Shown in pieces: positions 56,472-64,000 of a stretch of 64,000 bases of DNA. The translations under genes and the position numbers were made by a program. The stretch spans positions 21,951-85,950 of the forward strand of contig JAJYJI010000005.1 of NCBI GenBank assembly GCA_021789605.1. The letters are read 5' to 3'. This DNA is from a bacterium (lineage in GTDB: Bacteria > SZUA-79 > Acidulodesulfobacterales > Acidulodesulfobacteraceae). The stretch's first letter is position 1. Every line of letters begins with the position of its first letter. The notes beneath the pieces are model-generated. The model made no database searches, had not been told where the DNA came from, and saw nothing but the letters and a program-made list of their open reading frames with translations.

Positions 56472-57224
56472 CTAAATTTGCGTGAATTCAAGGCTGCTTA
56501 TTGAAATCAATTCTAAAATGGATATGATATTGGAATAATATATAACCTGATTTTCCGATTTCTCGACGTTATCGATATTTCCGCCCTTAATATTTAAAAA
56601 AAATTCATTTATTATTTTATGTCCGTAAGACATAATTTTTTTTAATTCGACAGACGTTTTATCGCCCGTTTCAGGATTTTTACCGGAATTCGCAAAAAAA
56701 ATATCTATGTTTTCTTTAAAAAACGAACTTAAAGCAAGAATGAAATCGGGAATATATGCCTGCTTTTTGAAAGCCGGATATTTATAAAGTTCGTTGAGGT
56801 TAATCTTAATCAATAAAATTGCATTATTGATATCCTTTAAATGGCTTGAGAATTTTATCAACCTTATAACTTCCGGTATAAAATTAATACCGGCGGCATC
56901 GTCCCACCGGAATACGGCCTCAATAAATAATTTTTTTTTACTTTTAGGAAGCGCAATCATAGATAGCGCAATTTCGTTAATTTCGCCGTATAATTTATTA
57001 GATTCGTTTTTAATTATATTATCGGAAGCATAATCGAACCGCCTGTAATTATTTGCGATAAGCTCGTTTAAGATTTCTTCGAGATTCTGTTCTACTATAT
57101 TTGAGAATTCGATTATTTTCGCATTTAATATTTTTAGATTATAGTTTTTTTTCATAATCTCCAAATTTATAATATTGCCTACCCGCATAGGCTGATGCGG
57201 CAGATATGAAATTATAAGTTTCAT
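56472..57224 (-). CDS. Hypothetical protein
   Basis: 250 aa, not recognised. Composition matches the host (rich in Ile, Asn, Lys), largely helical, no signal peptide and no clear transmembrane segment. It begins MKLIISYLPHQPMRVGN and has RWDDAAGINFIPEVIRLIKF in the middle. It is isolated from neighbours, ending about 200 bases before the exporter on the same strand, with an unremarkable gap between. Confidence 0.6.
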   Translation of the reverse strand: MKLIISYLPHQPMRVGNIINLEIMKKNYNLKILNAKIIEFSNIVEQNLEEILNELIANNYRRFDYASDNIIKNESNKLYGEINEIALSMIALPKSKKKLFIEAVFRWDDAAGINFIPEVIRLIKFSSHLKDINNAILLIKINLNELYKYPAFKKQAYIPDFILALSSFFKENIDIFFANSGKNPETGDKTSVELKKIMSYGHKIINEFFLNIKGGNIDNVEKSENQVIYYSNIISILELISISSLEFTQI

Positions 57225-57695
57225 TTATTGGCTCAAATCCCGATTTAGAATTACCTATATAAAATAATAATAACCCAAATTAGCCGATAGAAATTAGCTT
57301 AAAAACTAAAAAACTCCTTTATTTATCTGCTTTTCAGAGATATAATTATTGCTAATTATATTTCGCCCGCCAGGCGAGAAACAAATAAACAAGGAGATTA
57401 ATAATATGTTAAAACAATTAGGATTAAATTTCAAGTTATGGCCGAGTTCCCTAAATTGCCGATAGAAATTTTTCGTTCCGTTCGGACGCCGGTTTAAGAG
57501 ATTTTTGGAAAATATAAATTTTTAAGTCAGGATTTAGGATTTGCGTTTAGGATTGAATTTAATATGCGTTTATTATATTATTATATATGTCTGGATTGCG
57601 GTATTTTGATTGATTAAGGCTTATCCCGCGCTATTTTTGGGCACAGTCATTGCGTATCGCATGAATAGCCTAATTACAATTTAGCCGTTATTTAT
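57225..57695. other. Intergenic region before tRNA-Arg
   Basis: About 470 bases. GCCGATAGAAATT occurs twice (57283-57295 and 57458-57470). Between them, AAGGAG precedes a 19-codon ORF at 57405 (LKQLGLNFKLWPSS), which could be a leader peptide or a gene remnant. Nothing else is recognisable. Confidence 0.4.
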
Positions 57696-57772
57696 GTGTC
57701 CGTAGCTCATCTGGATAGAGTTCAGGACTCCGACTCCTGAGGTAGCGGGTTCGAATCCCGCCGGACACACCA
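57696..57772 (+). tRNA. tRNA-Arg (CCG)
   Basis: 77-base cloverleaf with encoded CCA: acceptor GTGTCCG/CGGACAC, D arm AGCTCATCTGGATAGAG, anticodon stem CAGGA/TCCTG with loop CTCCGAC (anticodon CCG, reading CGG), T arm GGGTTCGAATCCC. The downstream genes differ in base composition, so it is a candidate island attachment site; no duplicate of its 3' end is seen in the window. Confidence 0.95.
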
Positions 57773-57915
57773 GTTAAAAATCAACTATTTTTCAAGCTCT
57801 TGTAAGTTCCAAAAGTTATTGATACTCTACAAAATAAATTGACACCGAACAAAAGATAATGATACTGAAATAAAATATATTATAAAGCCGAAGTCGGAGC
57901 CGGATTCGATGCGAT

Positions 57916-59637
57916 ATGATAAAGGCGAGCGACCTAAGGCTTCATAAACTCGGCAGTCCTAAATACGCCGACGTACGGTTCCACCTCCATTGGATAGGCG
58001 GCATTTCCACCGCTCCCGGCAAAAATTTCTACTACGCAAGATTCCGCAGCATTAAAAATAAAAATAATTTTACCATAACTGAAGAAATTCCGCCAGAACT
58101 CCTCCGGCATTACGTAATCGGCAATATCTACCGGCAAGGCGGGCTTATCGGAAAAATAAACAGCCGGAGCCGGTTCAGCATTACGCTGCCGGAAGGGAAA
58201 AGCAGGATTGTCAAAATAAAGGACATCCCGCCGCCGGAACCGGATGGCGACGGCTCTCCAGCACTACTACGCCCGTCCTGGATAGAAAACCAGTATGCCC
58301 TTCTCAGCGAGGACGGCGGCTATTCCATAGTAATTCCCTGCCATGTCATAGGCGCGGCCTTCTATTTCACGTGCACCGCCATGCGGAAAAGGGTGTTTGA
58401 CGCACGCATCGAGGAATTATATTCTGAAACCGGCTTCGACGAGGAAAAGGGGCTGCCGTACATAATGCCGAAGTCCGGAGTTTCGGACAGGGACGCCGCC
58501 TACGTTTACTTTTACGCCTCGGACGAATATGCAAACCGGGCCTGGCACTCCGTAAGGAACGGCATGTACGCCGAATATGCCGCCGCCGGGGGTTCAGGCG
58601 CCAATTTGACAGAAGGCGTTCCGCTAAAGGTGGAGCCGCCGTTCCGCAGTAGCGTCAGGATGTTCGTGGACGGGATAGTCGTGGAGCAAAGGAAGATGTT
58701 CGTCGTTTACGATATTCTTAAGCTCGAAACGCCGATATTCGACTACGACAGCCTCATAGTCCGGCGTTATCGCGGCGGTTCAGTAAAGGAAAGCGAGGTC
58801 GGCCTGAGAGAGGCGGTTTTCAGGATAAGGGCAAGGACGGGCAGGACGGTGTCGGGCGAGCGGCCTTCGTGGAAGAACCCGAAAAAAGGCGTTGTAAACG
58901 ACGCCAAGGACGGGGACGTATTTTCGTCCGTCGAACTGGTCAGGGAAACGATAACCGGCAGCGGTCAGGGCACAGGTAAGGCTTCAGGCGGCACCGCGAT
59001 TAAAAATGCTGTCCAATTGAAGGACGGGGGGACGAAAAGCCTCAGCTTCAATTCTTCTACCGATGCAAGGAACCGTGATGCGCGCCAGGCGCATGCGTCG
59101 CTGAAAGGCAAGGACCCGTTCACGTTCGAGGACTTCAAGGAATTGATCGGAATGTTTATCGATAAATATTCCGAAGACATAAAGGGCGGCAATGCCGTTT
59201 TTTCCGGCCCGTTTAAAATGCCCGTCGATAGGGAAAGGAGCTATCTTAGGGAGAAGGAGGGATACGACAGGAAAGACAGTATAAGGGAATATATGACGGC
59301 AAGGTTCGTGTTCCAGAGGGGAACAGAAGAAAAGTATATCCTGCTGGTAGAGTTAAGCCGGAAAAGCTCCCTAAAGGGATTTTCGACGTTTATATTCGTA
59401 GGCAAAACCGTTATAAGTGAGGCGATCGTAAGGGATTTTCTCAAGGAATACGTCTCGAACGAGACGCTCGACAGGATTACCGGCATATTCAGGAGGTTGG
59501 GCGTTAATCTTTTCAGGAAGAAGCACCCGGACAAGGGTGATAAGGACAAGAGTTTCAGGGCTTGGGGAAAGGATTTATATAGAAAGCTAAAAATAATTAA
59601 AATTTTAACTTTACATACAATATATAGGGATTTATAA
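57916..59637 (+). CDS. TnsE-like Tn7-family transposition protein
   Basis: 573 aa. From memory it follows the layout of Tn7 TnsE: a beta-rich N terminus (ADVRFHLHWIGG), a central helical block (IPCHVIGAAFYFTCTAM), a segment LKVEPPFRSSVRMFVDG...YDILKLETP like the PPP...KG...EIVGLEI part of TnsE, a PSWKNPKKG stretch, a low-complexity linker, and a C-terminal domain (FEDFKELIGMFIDKY...EKYILLVELSRKSSLKGFSTFIF). Family role: guides transposition to replicating or conjugating DNA by contacting the sliding clamp. It is visibly richer in G+C than neighbours, and no tnsA-D is present in the window, so it is an orphan or truncated remnant here. Confidence 0.65.
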   Translation: MIKASDLRLHKLGSPKYADVRFHLHWIGGISTAPGKNFYYARFRSIKNKNNFTITEEIPPELLRHYVIGNIYRQGGLIGKINSRSRFSITLPEGKSRIVKIKDIPPPEPDGDGSPALLRPSWIENQYALLSEDGGYSIVIPCHVIGAAFYFTCTAMRKRVFDARIEELYSETGFDEEKGLPYIMPKSGVSDRDAAYVYFYASDEYANRAWHSVRNGMYAEYAAAGGSGANLTEGVPLKVEPPFRSSVRMFVDGIVVEQRKMFVVYDILKLETPIFDYDSLIVRRYRGGSVKESEVGLREAVFRIRARTGRTVSGERPSWKNPKKGVVNDAKDGDVFSSVELVRETITGSGQGTGKASGGTAIKNAVQLKDGGTKSLSFNSSTDARNRDARQAHASLKGKDPFTFEDFKELIGMFIDKYSEDIKGGNAVFSGPFKMPVDRERSYLREKEGYDRKDSIREYMTARFVFQRGTEEKYILLVELSRKSSLKGFSTFIFVGKTVISEAIVRDFLKEYVSNETLDRITGIFRRLGVNLFRKKHPDKGDKDKSFRAWGKDLYRKLKIIKILTLHTIYRDL

Positions 59638-59685
59638 TTTAATAATATCAATATAATGTATTATTTAAATCAATAAGGATTTGCT

Positions 59686-60801
59686 TTGGAAAATAATATT
59701 GGTTGCGAAATAGATTTTCTTCCGGTAGGTAATGGCGACAAGAGCGGGGATGCTATCGCCGTAAGATATGGCTATCCTGGAAACTTTAAAGTTATGGTCT
59801 ATGACGGTGGCACTAAGGAGTCCGGTGAAGCTTTAGTTGAACATATTCGTAAACATTACGGAACATCATATGTAGATTATGTTGTCAATTCCCACCCTGA
59901 TTCCGACCATGCCTCCGGCTTATCTGTAGTTCTTGAAGAATTAAAGGTGGGGGAATTATGGATGCACAGGCCATGGGAACACTCGTCAAAAATATTAAAT
60001 AGTTTCAGAGACGGTCGAATTACTAAAAATAGTCTTTCAGAGAGGTTAAAAGACAGTCTTTATGCTGCATATCACCTTGAAGAACTTGCGTTAGAAAAGG
60101 AAATTTCCATACACGAGCCATTTCAAGGTAATAAGATTGGTGAATTCATGGTGCTGTCACCAGAGAGAGGGTGGTATATTGATAATCTTATCCCTGAATT
60201 TGATAAATCTCCGGAACAAAAAGAGATAGAAGAAAGCTACTTTAGCCCTGGCTATATTTTACAATCACTGAATGAGGGTATCTCATATTTAACTTCTTTA
60301 ATTAAAAGTTCTTGGAATATCGATATGTTACGTGATGATGTGGAGACTTCTGCCGAAAACGAAAGCAGCGTTATTTTATTTTTGCCATTTAAAAAACATC
60401 CCATTCTTCTTACCGGAGATGCTGGAGTTCAGGCTCTAAAAAAGGCAGCTTATTTTGCTGAATTGAAATTTGATATCCATTTGAATAAAATTTTAAAATT
60501 TATTCAGGTTCCTCATCATGGCAGTCGGCATAATGTTTCATCCCCCGTGTTGGATAGAATTGTTGGCATGCGTAAAGATAGGAATGATGGATTAACCAGT
60601 AAAACCGTTTTTGTATCTTCTTCGAAAGAGTCGACCAAGCACCCTCGAAAAGCGGTTATCAATTCTTTCATCAGGCGAGGGGTTAAAGTGTTTAATACTA
60701 AAGGAAGAGCAATAAGGCACTCTTTTAATATGGCTAAACGACCTGGATGGGTCCCCCTTGCTCCTGTGCAGTTTTCTGATAATGAAGAAGGATGGGATTA
60801 G
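59686..60801 (+). CDS. ComEC-like metallo-beta-lactamase-fold protein
   Basis: 371-aa soluble MBL-fold hydrolase resembling the C-terminal domain of ComEC/Rec2 without its membrane part. Seen: metal motif NSHPDSDHASG, LLTGDAG and VPHHGSRHN, with a final strand-rich part. About 150 residues (e.g. HRPWEHSSKILNSFRDG) are inserted between the motifs. TTG start after AAGGAT. It pairs with the next MBL gene. Substrate unknown (nucleic acid or nucleotide for some relatives). Less A-rich codon use than the host suggests transfer. Confidence 0.85.
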   Translation: MENNIGCEIDFLPVGNGDKSGDAIAVRYGYPGNFKVMVYDGGTKESGEALVEHIRKHYGTSYVDYVVNSHPDSDHASGLSVVLEELKVGELWMHRPWEHSSKILNSFRDGRITKNSLSERLKDSLYAAYHLEELALEKEISIHEPFQGNKIGEFMVLSPERGWYIDNLIPEFDKSPEQKEIEESYFSPGYILQSLNEGISYLTSLIKSSWNIDMLRDDVETSAENESSVILFLPFKKHPILLTGDAGVQALKKAAYFAELKFDIHLNKILKFIQVPHHGSRHNVSSPVLDRIVGMRKDRNDGLTSKTVFVSSSKESTKHPRKAVINSFIRRGVKVFNTKGRAIRHSFNMAKRPGWVPLAPVQFSDNEEGWD

Positions 60802-60839
60802 TTGGTTTATAATAAAATAAGAATTTATAATATTATTAT

Positions 60840-61742
60840 ATGAGCATAATTAAATCATTTTCGGTCGGAAACGGCGACATGTTTTATATCTTCCACGACA
60901 GCGACAATTTTTCCATTATAGATTGTTGTCTAAATGATGACAATCGGGATAAGATATTGAAAGAGATTTCTTCATTAAGCAATAAAAAGGGAATTATAAG
61001 GTTTATTTCGACGCATCCTGATGAAGACCATATTGGAGGCTTGGAGTATCTTGATGAAAGGGTAGGAATTATTAATTTTTACGTGGTAGGCAACGGGGCA
61101 ACCAAAGCCGACGAAACCGGAAGCTTCAAAAGATACTGTAAACTTAGAGACCACAACGAATATTCTTTTAAAATATACCATGGTTGTACCAGAAAATGGA
61201 TGAATCTGTCCGATGAGAAAAGGGAAACATCAGGAATCGATATTTTATGGCCCAGGACTGAAAATATAGAATTTAAAAAAGCGTTAAAAGAAACAGAAAA
61301 TGGAGGAAGTCCAAATAATATTTCTCCGATAATAAGATATTCTTCTCCTGGAGGTGTTAGGGTACTTTGGATGGGCGACATGGAAACAGAGTTTATGAAC
61401 AATATTGAGGATGAACTGTTAGGCATTCTTACGGAAATTGACATTCTTTTCGCTCCTCATCACGGAAGAAATACAGGAAGGGTTCCGGCGGGAATTTTAA
61501 AAATACTAAACCCCAAGATTATAGTTATTGGCGAGGGTGATTCCGAAGATCTTAATTATTATAATGGTTATAAAACCATCACCCAGAATTCATATGGCGA
61601 TATTGTTTTTGAGTGCAAAAATAATAGATTCTGCGTATACTCTTCAAAAAAAAGCAGTATAAATTCGCTATTTAATTCGTCGTTGCTTAATTGTAATTTT
61701 CTATATACCATATATATTAATAAATATCCGAGGTTCATTTGA
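60840..61742 (+). CDS. Second MBL-fold protein
   Basis: 300 aa, distinct from its neighbour but the same ComEC-like group: FSVGNGDMFYIF, STHPDEDHIGGLEYL, VLWMGDME and FAPHHGRNTGR. Lacks membrane segments. Its stop overlaps the TTG of the next gene (TTGA), so the MBL and membrane proteins are likely made in a fixed ratio. Two MBL proteins in tandem plus a membrane protein suggest a functional unit. Confidence 0.82.
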   Translation: MSIIKSFSVGNGDMFYIFHDSDNFSIIDCCLNDDNRDKILKEISSLSNKKGIIRFISTHPDEDHIGGLEYLDERVGIINFYVVGNGATKADETGSFKRYCKLRDHNEYSFKIYHGCTRKWMNLSDEKRETSGIDILWPRTENIEFKKALKETENGGSPNNISPIIRYSSPGGVRVLWMGDMETEFMNNIEDELLGILTEIDILFAPHHGRNTGRVPAGILKILNPKIIVIGEGDSEDLNYYNGYKTITQNSYGDIVFECKNNRFCVYSSKKSSINSLFNSSLLNCNFLYTIYINKYPRFI

Positions 61743-62446
61743 TTTTACTAGGCCATTACAGTTATCGCGCCCGGTTCCAGCCGGTTCTTTTGGTGCTCCT
61801 GCCTTTGGCGCTGGGGGTGTTTGTCTGGACATGGCCTAATACAAAGTGGGAATCTGGGCTATGGACTATTTTTATAACCTCGGGCGTTGCTTATTTTTCT
61901 GCGATATTTGCAAGAAACCTGGGCAAAAAGACCGAAAGGAAACTTTGGGAGTCGTGGGGTGGTGCCCCGACAACACAGCTTTTGCGCTATTCTGGTTCGT
62001 TAAATCCAATATTACGCCAAAGGTGGCATAATAAATTGTCGCAGATCCTTGAGAGGACATTTCCTACTAAGCAAAATGAAGATGATAATCCCAAGGAAGC
62101 CGATAAATTATACGAGGCGGCAGTAACGCTCCTGAGAATAAAGACCCGCGATATAAAAAAATTTAATCTCATTTATAGCGAAAATGCGTCTTACGGTTTT
62201 TGCCGCAATCTGGTTGCAATGAGGACGATAGGTATCTGCACGGCATTGCTTGGCGTTGCGCTTACTGCTTCGGCCGGAATCTGGTTTTATATGCATAATA
62301 AAGCGGTTAGTCCATATATGGCGGTATGTTTAGGCGTAAATATATCGTCTTTATTCCTATGGGTGCTTGTAATTAAGCCGTCATGGGTAAAAACCTCCGC
62401 ATTCGCTTACGCCAGGCGGTTGCTTGAAGCGATAGAGGAAATTTAA
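61739..62446 (+). CDS. Four-helix membrane protein of unknown function
   Basis: 235 aa; two N-terminal hydrophobic helices (about 15-32, 40-57), a cytosolic charged region with NKLSQILERTFPTKQNEDD, then two more (about 163-185, 191-212) and a short tail. The segment ENASYGFCRNLVAMR precedes the third helix. Two-plus-two helix layouts occur among pore-forming effectors of conflict systems, but I recognise no domain. TTG start is coupled to the upstream MBL gene. Confidence 0.7.
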   Translation: MILLGHYSYRARFQPVLLVLLPLALGVFVWTWPNTKWESGLWTIFITSGVAYFSAIFARNLGKKTERKLWESWGGAPTTQLLRYSGSLNPILRQRWHNKLSQILERTFPTKQNEDDNPKEADKLYEAAVTLLRIKTRDIKKFNLIYSENASYGFCRNLVAMRTIGICTALLGVALTASAGIWFYMHNKAVSPYMAVCLGVNISSLFLWVLVIKPSWVKTSAFAYARRLLEAIEEI

Positions 62447-62521
62447 AATTTGTGACAATTATTACATGAAGTTACCTATTTTTTAATTGAAAATGTCCAT
62501 TTTTTCTATTATATTATTGAT

Positions 62522-63490
62522 ATGGATACAATAAAATCGGAACCAGTAGAAGAAGAATACACTAAATTAGCAAATTTATTATCTGATAATCTTAATGCGG
62601 ATATTATTATCTATACTGGTGAAATCAATGATTCAACAGTTGATGTGCTTATAAATTATACTAAGGATCCTGGTAAGAAAGAGAATGTTGTTTTGTTATT
62701 GACTACCAACGGAGGATCTCCAGATGCTGCTTATAGGATGGCTCGTTGTTTGCAACGTCAGTATAAGAATTTTATTCTTTTCATTTATGGTATCTGCAAA
62801 AGTGCGGGAACCCTAGTTGCTGTTGGAGCAAATGAAATTATTTTGTCTGATTTTGGTGAATTTGGTCCGTTAGATATCCAACTAGGTATGCGAGACGAAC
62901 TCTTTGAGATGTTTTCTGGCTTAAATATTACCCAGGCAATAAATTCTTTAGCTACTCGTTCTATTAATACTTGGCGTGAAATACTTATTGATTTTAAGGC
63001 TGGAAGTAGAGGACAAATAACAACCAAACTAGCATCTGAGATTGCTGCCAACCTTACTGTTGGTCTTTATGATAAAATTTATGCCCAAATTGATCCTGCT
63101 CAATTAGGACAAATTGAGCGTTCAATGAATATTGCTTCTGATTATGGAAAACGCCTTGCAAAAAAGACAAAAAATGTGAAAGATGAAGCGATTGATAAGT
63201 TAATTTCTGGTTATCCGTCTCATAGTTTTGTTATAGATAGAGAAGAAGCTCAAGAACTTTTTAATATTGTTCGCAACCCAAATGAACTTGAAGAAAAATT
63301 AGCAGAATGTATAAAATGGGCGATTAGAAATCCCTTAGGTACGCCTTTTACTATAAAAATTAATATTGTAAAAAAGGAGAAATTAAATGGAGAACAGATT
63401 TGCAGTGCGACAACAGACGAAGGCGGAAACAGAACGCACTCGGGAGGCAGTAAGAATAACTCGGCTGCTTCTAAAGAAACCGTTGAATAA
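62522..63490 (+). CDS. SDH/ClpP-like serine protease
   Basis: 322-aa cytosolic protease-like protein of the serine dehydrogenase proteinase (SDH) branch of the ClpP/crotonase fold. Seen: oxyanion segment LLTTNGGSPDAAYRMARCLQ and nucleophile segment YGICKSAGTLVAVGANEI, followed by FGEFGPLDIQLG. No signal or membrane helix. The gene uses T-ending codons more than the host, indicating separate ancestry. Starts 75 bases after the membrane-protein gene; the 3' end overlaps a small ORF. Confidence 0.85.
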   Translation: MDTIKSEPVEEEYTKLANLLSDNLNADIIIYTGEINDSTVDVLINYTKDPGKKENVVLLLTTNGGSPDAAYRMARCLQRQYKNFILFIYGICKSAGTLVAVGANEIILSDFGEFGPLDIQLGMRDELFEMFSGLNITQAINSLATRSINTWREILIDFKAGSRGQITTKLASEIAANLTVGLYDKIYAQIDPAQLGQIERSMNIASDYGKRLAKKTKNVKDEAIDKLISGYPSHSFVIDREEAQELFNIVRNPNELEEKLAECIKWAIRNPLGTPFTIKINIVKKEKLNGEQICSATTDEGGNRTHSGGSKNNSAASKETVE

Positions 63491-63596
63491 GGAACAAAAA
63501 TTACCTGGAGAGATTACTTGGGAAGTATTATCTAAAGCTGAAGAAGAATCTAAAACTTGTTCAAATCGTAGCAATTATTTTCCTCACAGTATTTGA
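63387..63596 (+). CDS. Small ORF overlapping protease gene
   Basis: 69 aa, starting at an ATG preceded by AAAAAGGAG and overlapping the protease gene by 104 bases in another frame. It is basic and helical (RFAVRQQTKAETERTREAVR; LSKAEEESKTC). The ribosome site supports translation. Function unknown; a C-terminal frame switch of the protease is an alternative reading. Confidence 0.5.
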   Translation: MENRFAVRQQTKAETERTREAVRITRLLLKKPLNKEQKLPGEITWEVLSKAEEESKTCSNRSNYFPHSI

Positions 63597-63732
63597 GTTT
63601 TTAAATTCATTTTTTTGTTTTATGAAAAGAAACAATTTCTTACCCGGAAAAATTAGTATCTCTATAACAATAACATAAATTTTAAGATTGAAGAGCCTTG
63701 ACCGTTTTGACCTTTAATGGGAAATCATTATC

Positions 63733-63951
63733 ATGGATTTAATAAAAACTATTAATGCTATTTCAGATGTTATACAGAATAGACCTGCGCCCATAAGAGA
63801 ATTTGATCAGATTTATATGAAGGCTGGGGATATGGTATTGCAGAGTGATATCATAGCAAAATGGTGTAATGATTGCATGCAGCGGACTTCGTCGGACACC
63901 CGTAGCGGTTTTCGTCGGACGCTAAAAACGGTTTTCACCGGACACCCGTAG
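63733..63951 (+). pseudogene. 5' fragment of an interrupted gene
   Basis: Opens MDLIKTINAISDVIQNRPAP and continues FDQIYMKAGDMVLQSDIIAKWCND, which reads as the genuine N terminus of a larger cytosolic protein (possibly a methyltransferase, low confidence). After about codon 50 it runs into the 23-bp repeats and the translation becomes repeat-derived (TSSDTRSGFRRTLK), so the gene is broken by the mobile-element end. Confidence 0.55.
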
Positions 63952-64000
63952 CGGAAATAACCGGACACTCGTATCGGTCTCTGTCGGACACTTGAACTTA
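63892..64000. repeat. Tandem 23-bp repeats, probable transposon end
   Basis: Five units begin YCGGAC at 63892, 63915, 63938, 63961 and 63984 (exactly 23 bases apart); units 1 and 3 share CGGACACCCGTAGCGG, unit 2 is diverged and unit 5 is cut by the window edge. Contiguous 20-25-bp arrays are typical of transposase-binding sites at IS21-family and Tn7-like ends. The element body lies beyond the window. Confidence 0.75.

Noticed and set aside
63892-64000. CRISPR array
   Set aside because: The 23-bp units are contiguous with no unique spacers, and no cas genes are visible.
57696-64000. Integrase-type genomic island with att repeats at tRNA-Arg
   Set aside because: No integrase gene and no second copy of the tRNA 3' end were found in the window; only the shared CGGACAC heptamer with the terminal repeats, which is too short to count.

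Overview
The window is an A+T-rich bacterial chromosome segment. Genes are tightly packed, frequently overlapping (ATGA/TTGA junctions) and often begin with TTG. KDO synthesis (kdsB), an RlpA lipoprotein, a PilB-type ATPase and PilZ protein point to a Gram-negative with type IV pilus-like machinery. The rpsU-cvpA-dnaG-rpoD order and sulfur-centred genes would fit a deltaproteobacterial-type lineage; this taxonomic suggestion is inference only.

Layout. (1) 0.3-5.2 kb, minus strand: a sulfur-assimilation operon behind a canonical promoter, a SAM-I riboswitch and a terminator. It encodes threonine synthase-like protein, MoaD-NIL sulfur carrier, HesA/MoeB-like E1, TusA, cysteine synthase and a JAMM protease, reading as a protein-thiocarboxylate route to cysteine/homocysteine. 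(2) 5.4-12 kb: PilZ (frameshifted), RlpA, kdsB, rpmE, thyX, prfA, prmC, murA. (3) 12.1-20.4 kb: hisG-D-C-B-[amidase]-H-A-F-IE. (4) 20.4-25.3 kb: macromolecular-synthesis operon rpsU-cvpA(frameshifted)-dnaG-rpoD plus a CAU tRNA. (5) 25.3-31 kb: Nif3, zinc-ribbon coiled coil, RNase H, RNase P RNA, lepA, lepB. (6) 30.7-39 kb: pyrR-pyrB-pyrC-carA-radical SAM-carB, then greA, nfu, pilB. (7) 41.6-48 kb: alr, tldD, a penicillin-binding transpeptidase, a degenerate GGDEF-like protein, and yifB/comM behind a 20-bp perfect inverted repeat.

Accessory regions. At 48-54.3 kb lie an unusual alkaline-phosphatase-superfamily/APS-reductase-like fusion, a cobalamin riboswitch with a NiCoT transporter, and a compact RiPP locus: radical SAM-SPASM maturase, PqqD-like chaperone and a 34-residue precursor absent from the ORF track. 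A multidrug MFS exporter and an unknown gene follow. At tRNA-Arg(CCG) the character changes: a G+C-richer TnsE-like gene, two ComEC-like metallo-beta-lactamase-fold proteins, a four-helix membrane protein, a ClpP/SDH-type serine protease, a small ORF and a gene fragment interrupted by five 23-bp tandem repeats that look like a transposon end running off the window.

Best candidates for undescribed biology: the RiPP locus (52.1-53.7 kb), the tRNA-Arg island (57.7-64 kb), the hydrolase-PP-loop fusion (48.1-50.4 kb) and the SAM-controlled thiocarboxylate operon with its internal-GG MoaD-NIL carrier. All family assignments come from reading motifs by eye; no database search was run.
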